NCBI GenBank assembly: GCA_963836085.1
Contig: CAWIHT010000013.1
Location: 62,001 to 126,000 of the forward strand
Reading direction: 5' to 3'
DNA length: 64,000 bases
DNA from: JAHEEL01 sp963836085
GTDB taxonomy: Bacteria; Actinomycetota; Acidimicrobiia; Spongiisociales; UBA5794
Below are positions 8,704 through 17,637 of the stretch, one piece after another. The notes below the pieces were generated by a model, which ran no database searches, was not told the origin of the DNA, and saw only the letters and a list, made by a program, of their open reading frames with translations. Position 1 is the stretch's first letter. The number at the start of each line of letters is the position of its first letter. A program made the translations under genes and the position numbers.

Positions 8704-8850
8704 GGGTGCTCGCTCGCCTCCGTCCTGGCTCGGCCGCTGATGTGTTCGTCCCGATCATGGCAGCCCGGCGCTCGTGGTGGGTTGGTCGGCGGTACGGTTT
8801 GGCCCAGATGCGGCGTCGTATGATCGGTGAGTCTCGCCGAGGGGGTCGAT

Positions 8851-9237
8851 GTGGACATCGTGGTACCGGTCCTCCTGATCGTGATGGGGATGGCAATGGC
8901 TGCGATCTGGACGCGCGACATCCTCCGCGGCGAGCAGGTCGATCTGTCCGTGGGGCTCTTCGCCGCCAGGGACCCGGAGGCGGGGACCCTGTTCTGGCCG
9001 CACTGGCTCGCGGAGTACGGCACCGCCGTCCTCCTCGTTGTGGGTGGCGTTGGACTGCTCGGCGATGCTGGGTGGGCGCCGATGGTCGCCGCAATCGGCA
9101 CGGGCGCTCTGCTGTACACATCGACGAATTCGCTTGGTTGGGCGTTGGCTCGTCGCGAACGCTGGTCGTATGCCGCCCCGATGCTCGCAGGAGTGGTGCT
9201 CGGCATTGCGTCGACCGTATTCCTGCTGCTTCGGTAG
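8851..9237 (+). CDS. Hypothetical membrane protein, 128 aa
   Basis: A four-helix membrane protein: IVVPVLLIVMGMAMAAIW, then a polar loop with DILRGEQVDLSVGLFAARDPE, then three further helices. The GTG at 8851 is preferred to the one at 8827 because GAGGGGG lies five bases before it. I do not recognise a family. It stands alone, 148 bases divergent from the flavoenzyme gene. Confidence 0.68.
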   Translation: MDIVVPVLLIVMGMAMAAIWTRDILRGEQVDLSVGLFAARDPEAGTLFWPHWLAEYGTAVLLVVGGVGLLGDAGWAPMVAAIGTGALLYTSTNSLGWALARRERWSYAAPMLAGVVLGIASTVFLLLR

Positions 9238-9466
9238 TCGGGTTTCGTCGGCTGAAGATGCGAGCTTCGCCTCTCTCCGTCGTTCTTGGGGCGGGAGGAG
9301 CCTCGTTCGCTGGCCGACCTCACCTCGCCGCCTTTCGACGCCGAGTTCTGGACGATGGCGCCCGGCGCCGTCGAGAGTTGTGGCTATCCGGGCTGGATCA
9401 GCCGCTTGATCTCGTCGACGAAGGGGTCGGTCGCGAAGCGAGATCCTCACGCATTCGGCCGATAGA

Positions 9467-9847
9467 TCACATGCTGCCGGCGATGATGGCGCAGCAGATG
9501 GCGATGGCTGCTGAGACCGGTGCCCATATGCGTTCGGGTTGAGATTGCGACATGAGGTTCGCGACGGTCCCGAGCGTGAAGATGGCGGCAAGGAACCACA
9601 TGGTGCCGGTGTTCGCAGGCAGCCATTCGACGGCGATGAGGCCCGCTGAGGTGAGCACGATGGTGATGATTCCCGGGTAGATCAAGGCAGCCGCGACGGC
9701 GCTCGCCACGCGGAAGCGCACTGGCAGCACGCCGGGGTACCTCCCGCCCCACGCGGCGGCACCCAGTGGTGCCCCGAGCGCCAGTGCCGCTTGGAAGACG
9801 GCCACGATCCCGAGCAGTGCCACGGCGATAGCCGCTGCAATCTCCAT
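9467..9847 (-). CDS. Hypothetical membrane protein, 126 aa
   Basis: A 126-residue protein made of four hydrophobic helices with short polar links (GGRYPGVLPVRFR between helices 1 and 2, SQSQPERIW before the last). TAGCGT lies seven bases before ATG without a Shine-Dalgarno, so leaderless expression is likely. Small four-helix proteins like this are common in actinobacteria; no function can be given. Confidence 0.7.
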   Translation of the reverse strand: MEIAAAIAVALLGIVAVFQAALALGAPLGAAAWGGRYPGVLPVRFRVASAVAAALIYPGIITIVLTSAGLIAVEWLPANTGTMWFLAAIFTLGTVANLMSQSQPERIWAPVSAAIAICCAIIAGSM

Positions 9848-9983
9848 GGCCGCGACGCTAGCAATCTCGAGGGCCGGCCCAGACGCGAGCGCGTGCGCTG
9901 GCGATCACCTGTCGCCCGCAGATTCCGGTTTGGGCGCGGGTTCCACGTGCCGATGGGGTAGGGAGCAGTCGTGGGAGAGATAG

Positions 9984-11030
9984 ATGACTGATGATCGCGG
10001 CCGATCGTCATCGAGCGAAGAGCTGCTGCGCGAGGCACGGCAGCGCGTCCTGGACGGCGACCTCTACTCGGACGACCACCTCGAACCGCCCGAGGACGAT
10101 CCCGGAGGTTCGTTCGATACCGAGGAAGACCCGTACGAACCGGCGGATGACGACGCGCTGTATGCCGAGGATGACGGCCTCTCTGCCGTCGACATTGCCG
10201 AGCAGCTCGCAGAGGTACGAGAGGCCGAGAAGCCTGCCGTTCAAGCGGACGAAGTGCTGCCGGTGTCCGAAGCGGCAGAGGTGGAGGACCGTCCGAGCGT
10301 CGGAATGTCGTCGCTGCCCGACTCGGCGCCCGATGACGACCCTGCTACCAACGGCACCCGAGAGGCCGATTCCGTGTCGGCTCCGCCTTCCGGATCGCTT
10401 TCGGAACGGATCCGAGCGCTCTCGGGCCAGCAAGAACACCAGAGTGAGGTGCTCGAGCAGCCGCTTCAGACCCCGCCGCCACCGGCCGGAGAACGTGACC
10501 CATGGTCAACGCCCAGCGAAGAGTGGCAGTCCCGGCCGGAACCGACACCGACCCGCTCTTCGACGATGTCCTGGGTGAAGCCGGTGATCTCGCTGGCTGT
10601 AATGGCGGTCTTCGGCTTCGGGTTTGTTGCGGCTCAACTCGACGGGAGCGAACCGATCGATCAGCTCTCGATAGGGGACTGCTTCGATCCCGGCAGCGCG
10701 GCCGAGGTCTACACCGTGCCGGTGGTCAACTGCGATGAACTCCACGAGGCCGAGCTCTTCGGCAAGGTCGAGATCGACGCGCTTGGGGCTGAGTTCCCCG
10801 GGGACGACGTGATCTACGAATGGGTCAACGCCCGGTGTGAGGACCAGTTCTTCGCCTATGTCGGGGAGGAGTACGCCGAGTCCCGCTACTGGATCGAGGT
10901 TTTCACCCCGACCGCGAATGGGTGGGACGACGGAGATCGAACCGGACTCTGCACCGTCGTGCTCGTCGACGAGAACCTCGATGTCAGGCCGGCCCTCGGA
11001 ACCGCGCGCAATTGGGGAACAGGCACGTAG
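9984..11030 (+). CDS. Septum_form-domain membrane protein
   Basis: A 348-residue bitopic protein. About 190 cytoplasmic residues are acidic and low in complexity, with SSSEELLREARQRVLDGD at the start. One membrane helix follows (WVKPVISLAVMAVFGFGFVA), then an outside domain starting SIGDCFDPGSAAEV with Cys residues in VVNCDELHEAELFG, NARCEDQFF and GLCTVVLVD. The GDCF...V.V..C...H..E pattern is that of the Septum_form domain found in actinobacterial envelope proteins. Disulfides are likely. GGGAGAG precedes the ATG. A role in envelope or division is suggested only by the family name. Confidence 0.8.
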   Translation: MTDDRGRSSSSEELLREARQRVLDGDLYSDDHLEPPEDDPGGSFDTEEDPYEPADDDALYAEDDGLSAVDIAEQLAEVREAEKPAVQADEVLPVSEAAEVEDRPSVGMSSLPDSAPDDDPATNGTREADSVSAPPSGSLSERIRALSGQQEHQSEVLEQPLQTPPPPAGERDPWSTPSEEWQSRPEPTPTRSSTMSWVKPVISLAVMAVFGFGFVAAQLDGSEPIDQLSIGDCFDPGSAAEVYTVPVVNCDELHEAELFGKVEIDALGAEFPGDDVIYEWVNARCEDQFFAYVGEEYAESRYWIEVFTPTANGWDDGDRTGLCTVVLVDENLDVRPALGTARNWGTGT

Positions 11031-11076
11031 GGATGCGACTGGTCCGGCTGGAGATCGCCCGCCGGATCTGACCCGG

Positions 11077-11427
11077 CTACGACGAGTTGGCCTCGTCAGC
11101 GTCGTCTGAGCTGCTGTCGGCGGCTTCGTCGACAGCATCCGCGACATCGGGGGCGTCCTCGGGAGCGGGTGCCTCCGCGCTCTCTTCTGATGCGTTCTCC
11201 GCGGGGGCGTCCGCGTTGGAGTCGTCGCTCGCTCCCTCCTTGTATGCGGTCTTGACCTTTTCAACGCCTTCATCGAGGGCGTCCGAGGCAGAGTTGACGG
11301 CCTCTTTGGTCTTCTCCCACGCGTCTCTCCTGACGTCGGCGGTGCCATCCCAGGCTTCTGCAGCCGCCTTTGTCGCCTTGTCGACGCTTTCGGAGAGCGT
11401 GTCCAACCAGTTCTTCTTGCCGGCCAT
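11077..11427 (-). CDS. Acidic coiled-coil/low-complexity protein, 116 aa
   Basis: Begins MAGKKNWLDTLSESVDKATKAA and continues as a long amphipathic helix with heptad-like spacing to about residue 68. The last 48 residues are almost only Ala, Glu, Asp, Ser and Pro. GGGAGG lies seven bases before the chosen ATG; the frame remains open upstream without a ribosome site. It resembles small YtxH/apolipoprotein-like helical proteins. Function unknown. It ends 47 bases after the convergent Septum_form gene. Confidence 0.72.
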   Translation of the reverse strand: MAGKKNWLDTLSESVDKATKAAAEAWDGTADVRRDAWEKTKEAVNSASDALDEGVEKVKTAYKEGASDDSNADAPAENASEESAEAPAPEDAPDVADAVDEAADSSSDDADEANSS

Positions 11428-11561
11428 GTGGAGACCTCCCTGCGCCAGCGGAATCCGTTTCGGTACCCGCCATACGATACTCCCGGTCACCGCGGGTCGT
11501 CCTCCTGGGCAGAGCTACCATCCCCGAACCGTGTGTTCCCTCAGAAGGGTCTGGAGTCCCC

Positions 11562-12407
11562 GTGGACGAATCCAACGTTGTCGACGGCTCAGAGGTCCTC
11601 GCACTCGAGGGCGTCTCGGTCGTGCGCGACGGGCGATATCTCCTGTCTGACGTCGACTGGAACGTTCATCGACATGAGCGGTGGGTGCTGCTCGGGCCGA
11701 ATGGCGCGGGCAAGACCACGATGCTCCAGGTCGCTTCGACCTACCTCGGGCCGACCCGCGGCACGGTCCGGCTCCTTGGCGAGACCCATGGGAAGGTGGA
11801 CGTTCGGACGCTGCGTGAGCGCGTCGGGTATGTGGGTTCTGGTCCCGCAAAGATGCTTCGCGATCGCCTCCCCGCGATCGACATCGTTATTACCGGCAAG
11901 CACGCATCGTTCGTCGATACGCGCTGGCACGACTACGACGACGGAGACTGGAAGTTCGCCCGCCGTCTCCTCGAGCGTTTGCAGGCCGGTCATCTTGCGG
12001 ACCGGGACTACGGCACGCTCTCCACGGGGGAGAAGCAGCGGGTCTTCATTGCGAGGAGCTTGATGACCCGCCCCGAGGTGCTTCTCCTCGATGAGGCGAT
12101 GACCGGCCTCGACCTCGGGGCCCGAGAGCGGTTGGTCGCCTCGCTCGGCGACCTCGCCGAGGACCCGGAGAGCCCGGCAGTGGTCCTCGTTACCCATCAT
12201 GTGGAGGAGATCCCGCCGGGATTCGATCACATCGCCCTCATGGCACGCGGGAAGATCATCGCCGACGGACCGATTGAAGCGGTGCTCACGGCGGAGGCCC
12301 TGTCCGAGTGCTACGAAGAGGAACTCAGCGTCGAGCGCCTCGACCGCCGCTACCGGGCCTGGATCCCCGTCGAAACCACGCTACGAACCTTGGGTTCGCA
12401 GCGCTAG
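11562..12407 (+). CDS. ABC transporter ATP-binding protein, stand-alone
   Basis: A 281-residue ATPase with Walker A GPNGAGKT, signature LSTGEKQR, Walker B VLLLDEAMTGLD and the switch His in VVLVTHHVEE. The Q-loop is replaced by YVGSGPAKMLRDRLP and there is an unusual insertion KHASFVDTRWHDYDDGDW, as in the YlmA/ModF-like cytosolic group. No permease is nearby, so it may not be a transporter component. GTG 11562 is chosen because GGAG precedes it by six bases. Its stop overlaps that of the convergent acetyltransferase (shared CTAG). Confidence 0.85.
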   Translation: MDESNVVDGSEVLALEGVSVVRDGRYLLSDVDWNVHRHERWVLLGPNGAGKTTMLQVASTYLGPTRGTVRLLGETHGKVDVRTLRERVGYVGSGPAKMLRDRLPAIDIVITGKHASFVDTRWHDYDDGDWKFARRLLERLQAGHLADRDYGTLSTGEKQRVFIARSLMTRPEVLLLDEAMTGLDLGARERLVASLGDLAEDPESPAVVLVTHHVEEIPPGFDHIALMARGKIIADGPIEAVLTAEALSECYEEELSVERLDRRYRAWIPVETTLRTLGSQR

Positions 12408-13015
12408 AGGGCCTTGGCCATGCGGTGGACTTGGCCGTCGGGGAGGAGCGCCGACTTCGGGGATGTGGCTTCGATCGTCATGCCCATCCGCTCGTAGAGG
12501 CGTCGGGCGCCCTCGTTCTCGACCGCCACCACGAGCGTGAGCCGACCACATCCGACGCGGCGAGCCTCATCCTCGACATGGCCGAACAGCTTTGATCCGA
12601 TGCCGAGACCTCGCCGGTCCGGGTCGACCGCGATGGCCTGGAGATAGAAGTCACCATCCGCCACGGTATCGATGAAACGGAAGAGCGAGGCGGCGGCAGT
12701 CGACACGGCGGCCATCCGGACCGTGCGCCATCCGGCGGCTCGGATGAGCGGCGACTCGGACGACTGCTCGTGCTGCTTCGACGAGTAGGCAGATGTCGTG
12801 CCGACGATCGTCCCACCGTTCTGAGCGAAGGTGACGTGCTCGAACGACAAGTCGTGGCCCGGGGTCCGGTACGCCTTGGCGACCACCTGCTCGGAGTTCT
12901 TGCCGAGCATGAACCGGAAGATCCCGTCGGCGGCGTCGTCGAGATAGCGGGCGAACCGAAGACCTTCGGCGGTCGTCGGTTGTGCCGGACGAAGAGAGAT
13001 GGGAGCAGTGGTCAT
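12404..13015 (-). CDS. GNAT family N-acetyltransferase
   Basis: A 203-residue protein whose C-terminal half carries the acetyl-CoA motif: YLQAIAVDPDRRGLGIGSKLF (the RGLGIG pyrophosphate loop) followed by LTLVVAVENEGARRLYERMGM. The first half, with DAADGIFRFMLG, resembles the rarely characterised GNAT group that carries an N-terminal helical cap. TAGGAT six bases before ATG without Shine-Dalgarno indicates a leaderless transcript. It shares a 42-base divergent promoter region with the exonuclease gene. Substrate unknown. Confidence 0.88.
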   Translation of the reverse strand: MTTAPISLRPAQPTTAEGLRFARYLDDAADGIFRFMLGKNSEQVVAKAYRTPGHDLSFEHVTFAQNGGTIVGTTSAYSSKQHEQSSESPLIRAAGWRTVRMAAVSTAAASLFRFIDTVADGDFYLQAIAVDPDRRGLGIGSKLFGHVEDEARRVGCGRLTLVVAVENEGARRLYERMGMTIEATSPKSALLPDGQVHRMAKAL

Positions 13016-13057
13016 GGCGGAATCCTATCGGGGCCTGCCTTCGCGTATCCTGTCTGC
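13016..13057. promoter_or_regulatory. Divergent leaderless promoter pair
   Basis: Only 42 bases separate two start codons facing away from each other. On the minus strand TAGGAT sits six bases before the acetyltransferase ATG; on the plus strand TATCCT sits six bases before the exonuclease ATG. Each polymerase footprint would cover the other promoter, so the two genes may be expressed in competition. Confidence 0.6.
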
Positions 13058-13747
13058 ATGATCTGGCACGAAGGACCGCTCGCCGCCCTCGATCTCGAAG
13101 CCACAGGGGTCGATCCGACGACCGCCCGCATCATCGAAGTTGGGCTGTTCTTGTTCGAGGCGGACGGGTCATCGTTGCCGCTCATTGAGTCGCTGATTGA
13201 CCCGGGTGTGCCGATCCCCAAACGGGTCACCGAACTCACCGGGATCAGCCCGGCCGACGTTGCCGCGAAGGGAGGGGAACCGCTCGATGTGCTCGCCCGA
13301 ACGAGGCTCGCTATTGGCGGTCTCGTCAACGAAGGCATCCCGATTGTCATCTACCACGCGACCTACGACTGGCCGCTCCTCGAGGCCGAGTTGGCCCGGC
13401 ACGGTCTTGGGCCGCTCCCAACTGCTCCGCCGGCGATCCTCGTCGATCCACTGGTCCTCGACCGCCACGTGGACCGCTTTCGCAAGGGGAAGCGAACCCT
13501 CGGTGATGTCGCGTCGCACTACGGAGTACGCCTCGACGGCGCCCACCGGGCGGCCGGCGACTGCGCCGCAACGGTGGAGGTCGCCAGGAAGATCGGGGAG
13601 CAGTACGCGAAGCTGCACATCGACGGGTCCGACCTCGTGGATCTCCAGGTGAAGGCCCACAACGCCTGGCGAGACTCGTTCAACGCCTATCTCATGAAGG
13701 TCGGCGCTTCCCGGCCGCCTGTGACCGAAGAGTGGCCGAGCGGGTGA
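13058..13747 (+). CDS. DnaQ-like 3'-5' exonuclease
   Basis: A 229-residue DEDDh exonuclease: ExoI motif LDLEATGVDP (Asp/Glu), ExoII region IYHATYDWPLL with its Asp, and ExoIII HRAAGDCAATVEV (His ... Asp). These are the four acidic residues plus His of the RNase T/epsilon family. No polymerase or helicase domain is attached. It likely trims 3' ends of DNA or RNA in repair or turnover. TATCCT six bases before ATG marks a leaderless start. Some 60 C-terminal residues after ExoIII (ending VTEEWPSG) are outside the core fold. Confidence 0.87.
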   Translation: MIWHEGPLAALDLEATGVDPTTARIIEVGLFLFEADGSSLPLIESLIDPGVPIPKRVTELTGISPADVAAKGGEPLDVLARTRLAIGGLVNEGIPIVIYHATYDWPLLEAELARHGLGPLPTAPPAILVDPLVLDRHVDRFRKGKRTLGDVASHYGVRLDGAHRAAGDCAATVEVARKIGEQYAKLHIDGSDLVDLQVKAHNAWRDSFNAYLMKVGASRPPVTEEWPSG

Positions 13748-13771
13748 CGGCCCGGCCGGCTGCGCGATTGG

Positions 13772-14257
13772 TCAAGCCATCGACGCAGCGATAGCGGCCG
13801 ACCACTCCGCCAGCATTGCGCCAAATGCCGGATCCGCATAGGTATCGAGAACAGATGGGTCGTTGCCGAGCAGGCTCATGTCGTACGACACCTTCACGGC
13901 GGTCCGATCAGCGGCCGCGTCGACACACCACACGCGAACGATTCCGGCGTGGTAGCCCGGCGTGACACGACTGTAGATAGCGGCTCCAGCCGCGCGGTCG
14001 ATCTGAACGATGGTCCAGATCGTGGCCAGGCCATCCACGGTCGTCGTGAAGACCGTCCCGGCGGTCTCACCCGCAGCCCCTGTCGCGTAGACGGGGTCCC
14101 ATCCCGGAACCCAAGAACGTTCGCCCTCAGGTGTGAAGAGGTCGATGGCTGCCGAGGCCGGTAGCGCGACCTCGAATCGGCCAGATGACTGTTGGCGCAC
14201 GGTCAGCCCCCATTGGTCCTCGGTTGGTTCGCGAGATGAACCCGTCAACGGCACCAT
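13772..14257 (-). CDS. SRPBCC-fold protein
   Basis: A 161-residue protein with SGRFEVALPASAAIDLFTPEGERSW, then GTVFTTTVDGLATIWTIV and a C-terminal helix LAEWSAAIAASMA. The order of strands, the long C-terminal helix and the phrase FTPEGE-x-x-W fit the START/polyketide-cyclase-like (SRPBCC) fold that encloses small hydrophobic ligands. No catalytic residue can be assigned. It is downstream of no other gene on the strand and is convergent to the exonuclease. Confidence 0.72.
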   Translation of the reverse strand: MVPLTGSSREPTEDQWGLTVRQQSSGRFEVALPASAAIDLFTPEGERSWVPGWDPVYATGAAGETAGTVFTTTVDGLATIWTIVQIDRAAGAAIYSRVTPGYHAGIVRVWCVDAAADRTAVKVSYDMSLLGNDPSVLDTYADPAFGAMLAEWSAAIAASMA

Positions 14258-14367
14258 GATGCCAGAACCTCACGCCGCCGACCGGTAGCGCGTCGGCCCT
14301 GGCTGCGCTTCGGCCCGCGGGCCCGCCCGTGGTTGGTTTCGGACGCCGGGCAGTCCGCTGGTCGGTG

Positions 14368-15261
14368 TCAGCTCGCGGACTCAGCCGATTCGATCTCCAG
14401 GTAGAGGTCAAACCGCCTTCGGTCGGGCTGAGACGGCTCAAGAGCTTCCTCGAACCACCGGTGCGACGAATGGATGCGGAGGTCTTGCCGCTCGACCATC
14501 ACCTGGAGGCGTCGCCAACCCTCAGTGATCCACGATCCCGATGGATCATCCGTGAACGAGCCCTCAATGGCGGTCACGACAAAAGCTCCCGACCTCTCCG
14601 TGACAATCGCTACGTCCGATTCAGCCGGGGTGAACCCGTCGGGAACGGTCACAATCAGCCGGTACCCCTCGTTCTCGGGCTCATGGGCGCGTTCGCCGAG
14701 GCGGTTGATGTTGTATCCGAACGAACGGGACGATGCCGCGATTTCCGGGTGCTTGTCGAGCCACGCCGTCATCGATCGAAAGGCTGCCAGCTCCGGCTCT
14801 GGTCGGAACCCGTCGAAGGCGACGACCCGCATCTCCGGAAGTGTTGTAGTCACCACGCCCATGATCACGTCTCCTGTGAGGTCGAGTTGGTCCGTGCGTG
14901 CCGCGGTCAGCCCGCTCGTTCGGAAGCGCCGTGGCGCCTCGCCGTATTCCTTCCGGAACGCCCTGGTGAACGCCTCGTGACTGCCGTAGCCAGCGGCCAG
15001 AGCGATCGCGAGAACTGAATCGTCCGACGTTGCGAGGGCGTCCAGCGCTCTCGACAAGCGGCGTCGCCTGACGTACTCACCAAACCGGTAGCCGGTGAGC
15101 GCCGCGAAGTAGCGGTGGAAGCTGCGGAGGGACATGCCGGCGGCATCGGCTGCACCGTCTGCAGTGACATCGTCGCTGAGGCTGGCCTCGGCGTAGTCGA
15201 CGGCGATCTGGATCTGCTCGTAAATCGTCAGCACATCGTCGAGTGTATGGGACCCCGCCAC
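14368..15261 (-). CDS. AraC family regulator with GyrI-like effector domain
   Basis: About 297 residues. The N-terminal AraC DNA-binding domain shows both helix-turn-helices (AAGMSLRSFHRYFAALTGY and IALAAGYGSHEAFTRAFRKEYG). The C-terminal part, from VTTTLPEMRVVAFDGFRP to FDLYLEIESAES, is a GyrI-like/AraC_E_bind small-molecule sensor. The start is uncertain: GTG 15261 is used, while GTG 15234 is an alternative and neither has a good ribosome site. The divergent F420-type oxidoreductase starts about 90 bases away and is the obvious candidate target. Confidence 0.83.
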   Translation of the reverse strand: MAGSHTLDDVLTIYEQIQIAVDYAEASLSDDVTADGAADAAGMSLRSFHRYFAALTGYRFGEYVRRRRLSRALDALATSDDSVLAIALAAGYGSHEAFTRAFRKEYGEAPRRFRTSGLTAARTDQLDLTGDVIMGVVTTTLPEMRVVAFDGFRPEPELAAFRSMTAWLDKHPEIAASSRSFGYNINRLGERAHEPENEGYRLIVTVPDGFTPAESDVAIVTERSGAFVVTAIEGSFTDDPSGSWITEGWRRLQVMVERQDLRIHSSHRWFEEALEPSQPDRRRFDLYLEIESAESAS

Positions 15262-15351
15262 AGGATTCTTGATCGCGAATGCAAACCTGTCGAGGGCACG
15301 CGAATCGCCATCGCCCGAACCGGCCGTCCGGCACCACGCTAGGTTGTCCTC

Positions 15352-16344
15352 ATGCGTTTCGGAGCTTTCACCCCACAGGGCTGGCGCCACGACCTCGTCG
15401 GCGTGCCGGTCGATCAGCAATGGCCGACAATCCTCTCCACCGCGAAAGCGATCGAGGATCTCGGATTCGAGTCGGTCTGGGTCTACGACCACTTCCACCC
15501 GGTGCCGGAGCCAACCCAGGCGCCGGTCTACGAGGCGTGGACGCTGATGGCGGCGCTTGCGGCCACGACCGACACCGTCCGCCTCGGCCAGATGTGTACC
15601 TGCAACTCGTATCGCCCGCCGACCTACCTTGCGAAGGTGGCAGCATCCATCGATGCAATCTCCGGTGGCCGCCTCGAGATGGGGATCGGCGCCGGCTGGT
15701 ACGAGCACGAGTACGACGGCTACGGCTACGAGTTCCCGAAGGCTTCAGTGCGGATCGGCATGCTGCGTGAAGGCGTCGAGATCATGCGCCGCATGTGGAC
15801 CGAGGACGTGGTCGACTACGACGGCACCTATTACTCGCTCAATGGCGCCCTCTGCCAGCCCAAGCCGGTCCAGGATCCGATGATTCCGATGTGGATCGCC
15901 GGTGGAGGGCCGAAGCTGACGCTGAACATCGCCGCCCGCTACGCCGACTACACGAACTTCGGGTACACCTTCGCCGAGTTCAAGGAGAAGAGCGAGATCC
16001 TCGCCGGGCACTGCACGGACGTCGGCCGTGACTTCGACGAGATCGTGCGCAGCACCAACCTCAACATCGTCATCGGAGAGTCCGAGGCCGAGGTTGCTGA
16101 ACGGACGGCTGCCATCAAGGCGCACTTCGCTCCGGTAGTCGGGGAGGACAAGGTCGACACGATGTTCGACAACAACTACGTCAACGGTGGAGGGATCGCC
16201 GGTACCTCGGAGCAGATCGTCGAGCGCCTCCACGAGTGGGAGGCCGCCGGTCTGGGCTACGCCATCGTGTACTTCCAGGAGGCCGGGACCGACCGGAGAG
16301 GCCTCGAACTCTTCGCCGACCAAGTGATGCCGCACCTCGTCTGA
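15352..16344 (+). CDS. LLM-class F420-dependent oxidoreductase
   Basis: A 330-residue TIM-barrel luciferase-like protein: MRFGAFTPQGW, ESVWVYDHFHPVPEP, RLGQMCTCNSYRPPTYLAK, SGGRLEMGIGAGWYEHEYDGYG and PMWIAGGGPKLTL. These segments are typical of the F420-dependent branch (TIGR03560-like), which transfers hydride from F420H2 to diverse substrates. TAGGTT lies six bases before ATG, a leaderless arrangement. The divergent AraC/GyrI regulator may control it. Substrate unknown. Confidence 0.88.
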   Translation: MRFGAFTPQGWRHDLVGVPVDQQWPTILSTAKAIEDLGFESVWVYDHFHPVPEPTQAPVYEAWTLMAALAATTDTVRLGQMCTCNSYRPPTYLAKVAASIDAISGGRLEMGIGAGWYEHEYDGYGYEFPKASVRIGMLREGVEIMRRMWTEDVVDYDGTYYSLNGALCQPKPVQDPMIPMWIAGGGPKLTLNIAARYADYTNFGYTFAEFKEKSEILAGHCTDVGRDFDEIVRSTNLNIVIGESEAEVAERTAAIKAHFAPVVGEDKVDTMFDNNYVNGGGIAGTSEQIVERLHEWEAAGLGYAIVYFQEAGTDRRGLELFADQVMPHLV

Positions 16345-16384
16345 CCGGGGCAAGGCCGCCGAGCACAAGGAGCCCTGAACACCA

Positions 16385-16813
16385 ATGCGAACGCTTGGCA
16401 ACATCCTGTGGCTCATCCTTGGCGGGCTGCCGATGGCAATCGCCTACGCCGTGGCGGGCCTCGTGATGTTCGCCCTGATCATCACGATCCCGCTCGGGAT
16501 CCAGGCCTTCAAGTTGGCCGGCTTCGCCCTCTGGCCGTTCGGTCGGGTCATGGTTGAGATCCCCGGCAAGGGCGGATGTCTCAACACGATCGGGAACGTC
16601 ATCTGGATCGTCCTTGCCGGATTCTGGCTGGCGATCGGTCATCTGCTGTCGGCATTCCTGTTGGCGATCACGATCATCGGGATCCCGTTTGCTGTGGCCA
16701 ACGTCAAGCTCGCCGGGGCGGCACTCGTCCCATTTGGTCGCACCATCCTGTCTGCGGAGGCGGCGCAGGCGCAGAGTTATGCCGTCGTCGTTGGTGTCCA
16801 ACCGCTGGGCTAG
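16385..16813 (+). CDS. yccF: YccF-domain membrane protein
   Basis: A 142-residue membrane protein made of two similar halves, each with the pattern G-N-hydrophobic-W ... GIxxFKLAxxALxPFGR: first GIQAFKLAGFALWPFGR, second FAVANVKLAGAALVPFGR. This duplicated YccF (DUF307) unit is well conserved in bacteria, function unknown. AAGGAG stands about eleven bases before ATG. It follows the LLM oxidoreductase by 40 bases and may be co-transcribed. Confidence 0.85.
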   Translation: MRTLGNILWLILGGLPMAIAYAVAGLVMFALIITIPLGIQAFKLAGFALWPFGRVMVEIPGKGGCLNTIGNVIWIVLAGFWLAIGHLLSAFLLAITIIGIPFAVANVKLAGAALVPFGRTILSAEAAQAQSYAVVVGVQPLG

Positions 16814-16872
16814 CGACCGACCTCTGCGGCTCTCCGTCGCTCTACCTTCTGCTCAGGAGCGCAACCTGACGG

Positions 16873-17544
16873 CTACCGCTCGACGTCATCGCTCAGGTGC
16901 AGGCTGAAGCGTCGGCAGTACTCCAGATCCTCGAGTCGAAGGCTCGGACCCGGCGTGGGTGCCGCGGCGATGGACTCGTGATAGCGGTCGAGGACATCGG
17001 TTGAATCGATCGAGTTGAGGTCGCTTGGACCCTGGATGCCCAGGTCGTGCAGGAAACGAGCGAACGCCGGCCCAACACCGTTGATTCGCACGAGGTCACC
17101 GAGGTCGACGGCGAGCGCCAAACGCTTCTCGTCGAGTCCAAGCTCGGCCCTGAATTCCGCGCGTTCTGCGGCGCGGCAGCATCGCTCGTACAACGCCCTG
17201 GATGATGTGATGCCGGCCGTGTGGAGGCTCTCGAGTTCCGCATCGGTGAAGACGCCGAGTCGGTCGAGCGACACAGATTTCGACACATACGCATTGACCT
17301 CGCGGTTCAGCACGGTGAGGTACTGCTCGTCGACGCCAAGCTCGACGGCGAGATCGGGATAGCCGTGCTTCTCGCGGAGGAGGCGCCTCAGGCCTTCGAG
17401 ATCCTCGACGCCCCGGTCTGCGAGTGCGGGGACCACATCGGAGATGCGGTCCGCGAGCACCCTGCGGCTCGGAATGAGGTCAACGCTGAGGATGTCTTCT
17501 TCGAAGGTTTCCAGGCTGATCGTTGTGAGGTCTGTCGAGTACAT
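16873..17544 (-). CDS. Helix-hairpin-helix protein, DUF4332-like
   Basis: A 223-residue, almost wholly helical protein with repeated HhH-like units: VPALADRGVEDLEGLRRLL, AVELGVDEQYLTVLNREV, FTDAELESLHTAGITSSRALYERC and DLVRINGVGPAFARFLHDLGI. The last is the classic GVG hairpin. This matches the DUF4332 family, which probably binds nucleic acid or a polymerase partner. The start ATG has no clear ribosome site. No enzymatic motif is visible. Confidence 0.75.
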   Translation of the reverse strand: MYSTDLTTISLETFEEDILSVDLIPSRRVLADRISDVVPALADRGVEDLEGLRRLLREKHGYPDLAVELGVDEQYLTVLNREVNAYVSKSVSLDRLGVFTDAELESLHTAGITSSRALYERCCRAAERAEFRAELGLDEKRLALAVDLGDLVRINGVGPAFARFLHDLGIQGPSDLNSIDSTDVLDRYHESIAAAPTPGPSLRLEDLEYCRRFSLHLSDDVER

Positions 17545-17637
17545 CGTGCCGCCGGCGGGTGAGGCTCGTCACGTCACCATCGTACGCGCCGAGGGCCTGG
17601 CCGGCATCGTGTGGAGCTGCAGCCCCGGGACCCCTCC

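Noticed and set aside
9286..9465. Plus-strand frame of 59 codons with good third-position bias (FDAEFWTMAPGAVESCGYPG)
   Set aside because: Only TTG can start it, no ribosome site or -10 element is near, and I see no family. It may be a chance frame or debris.
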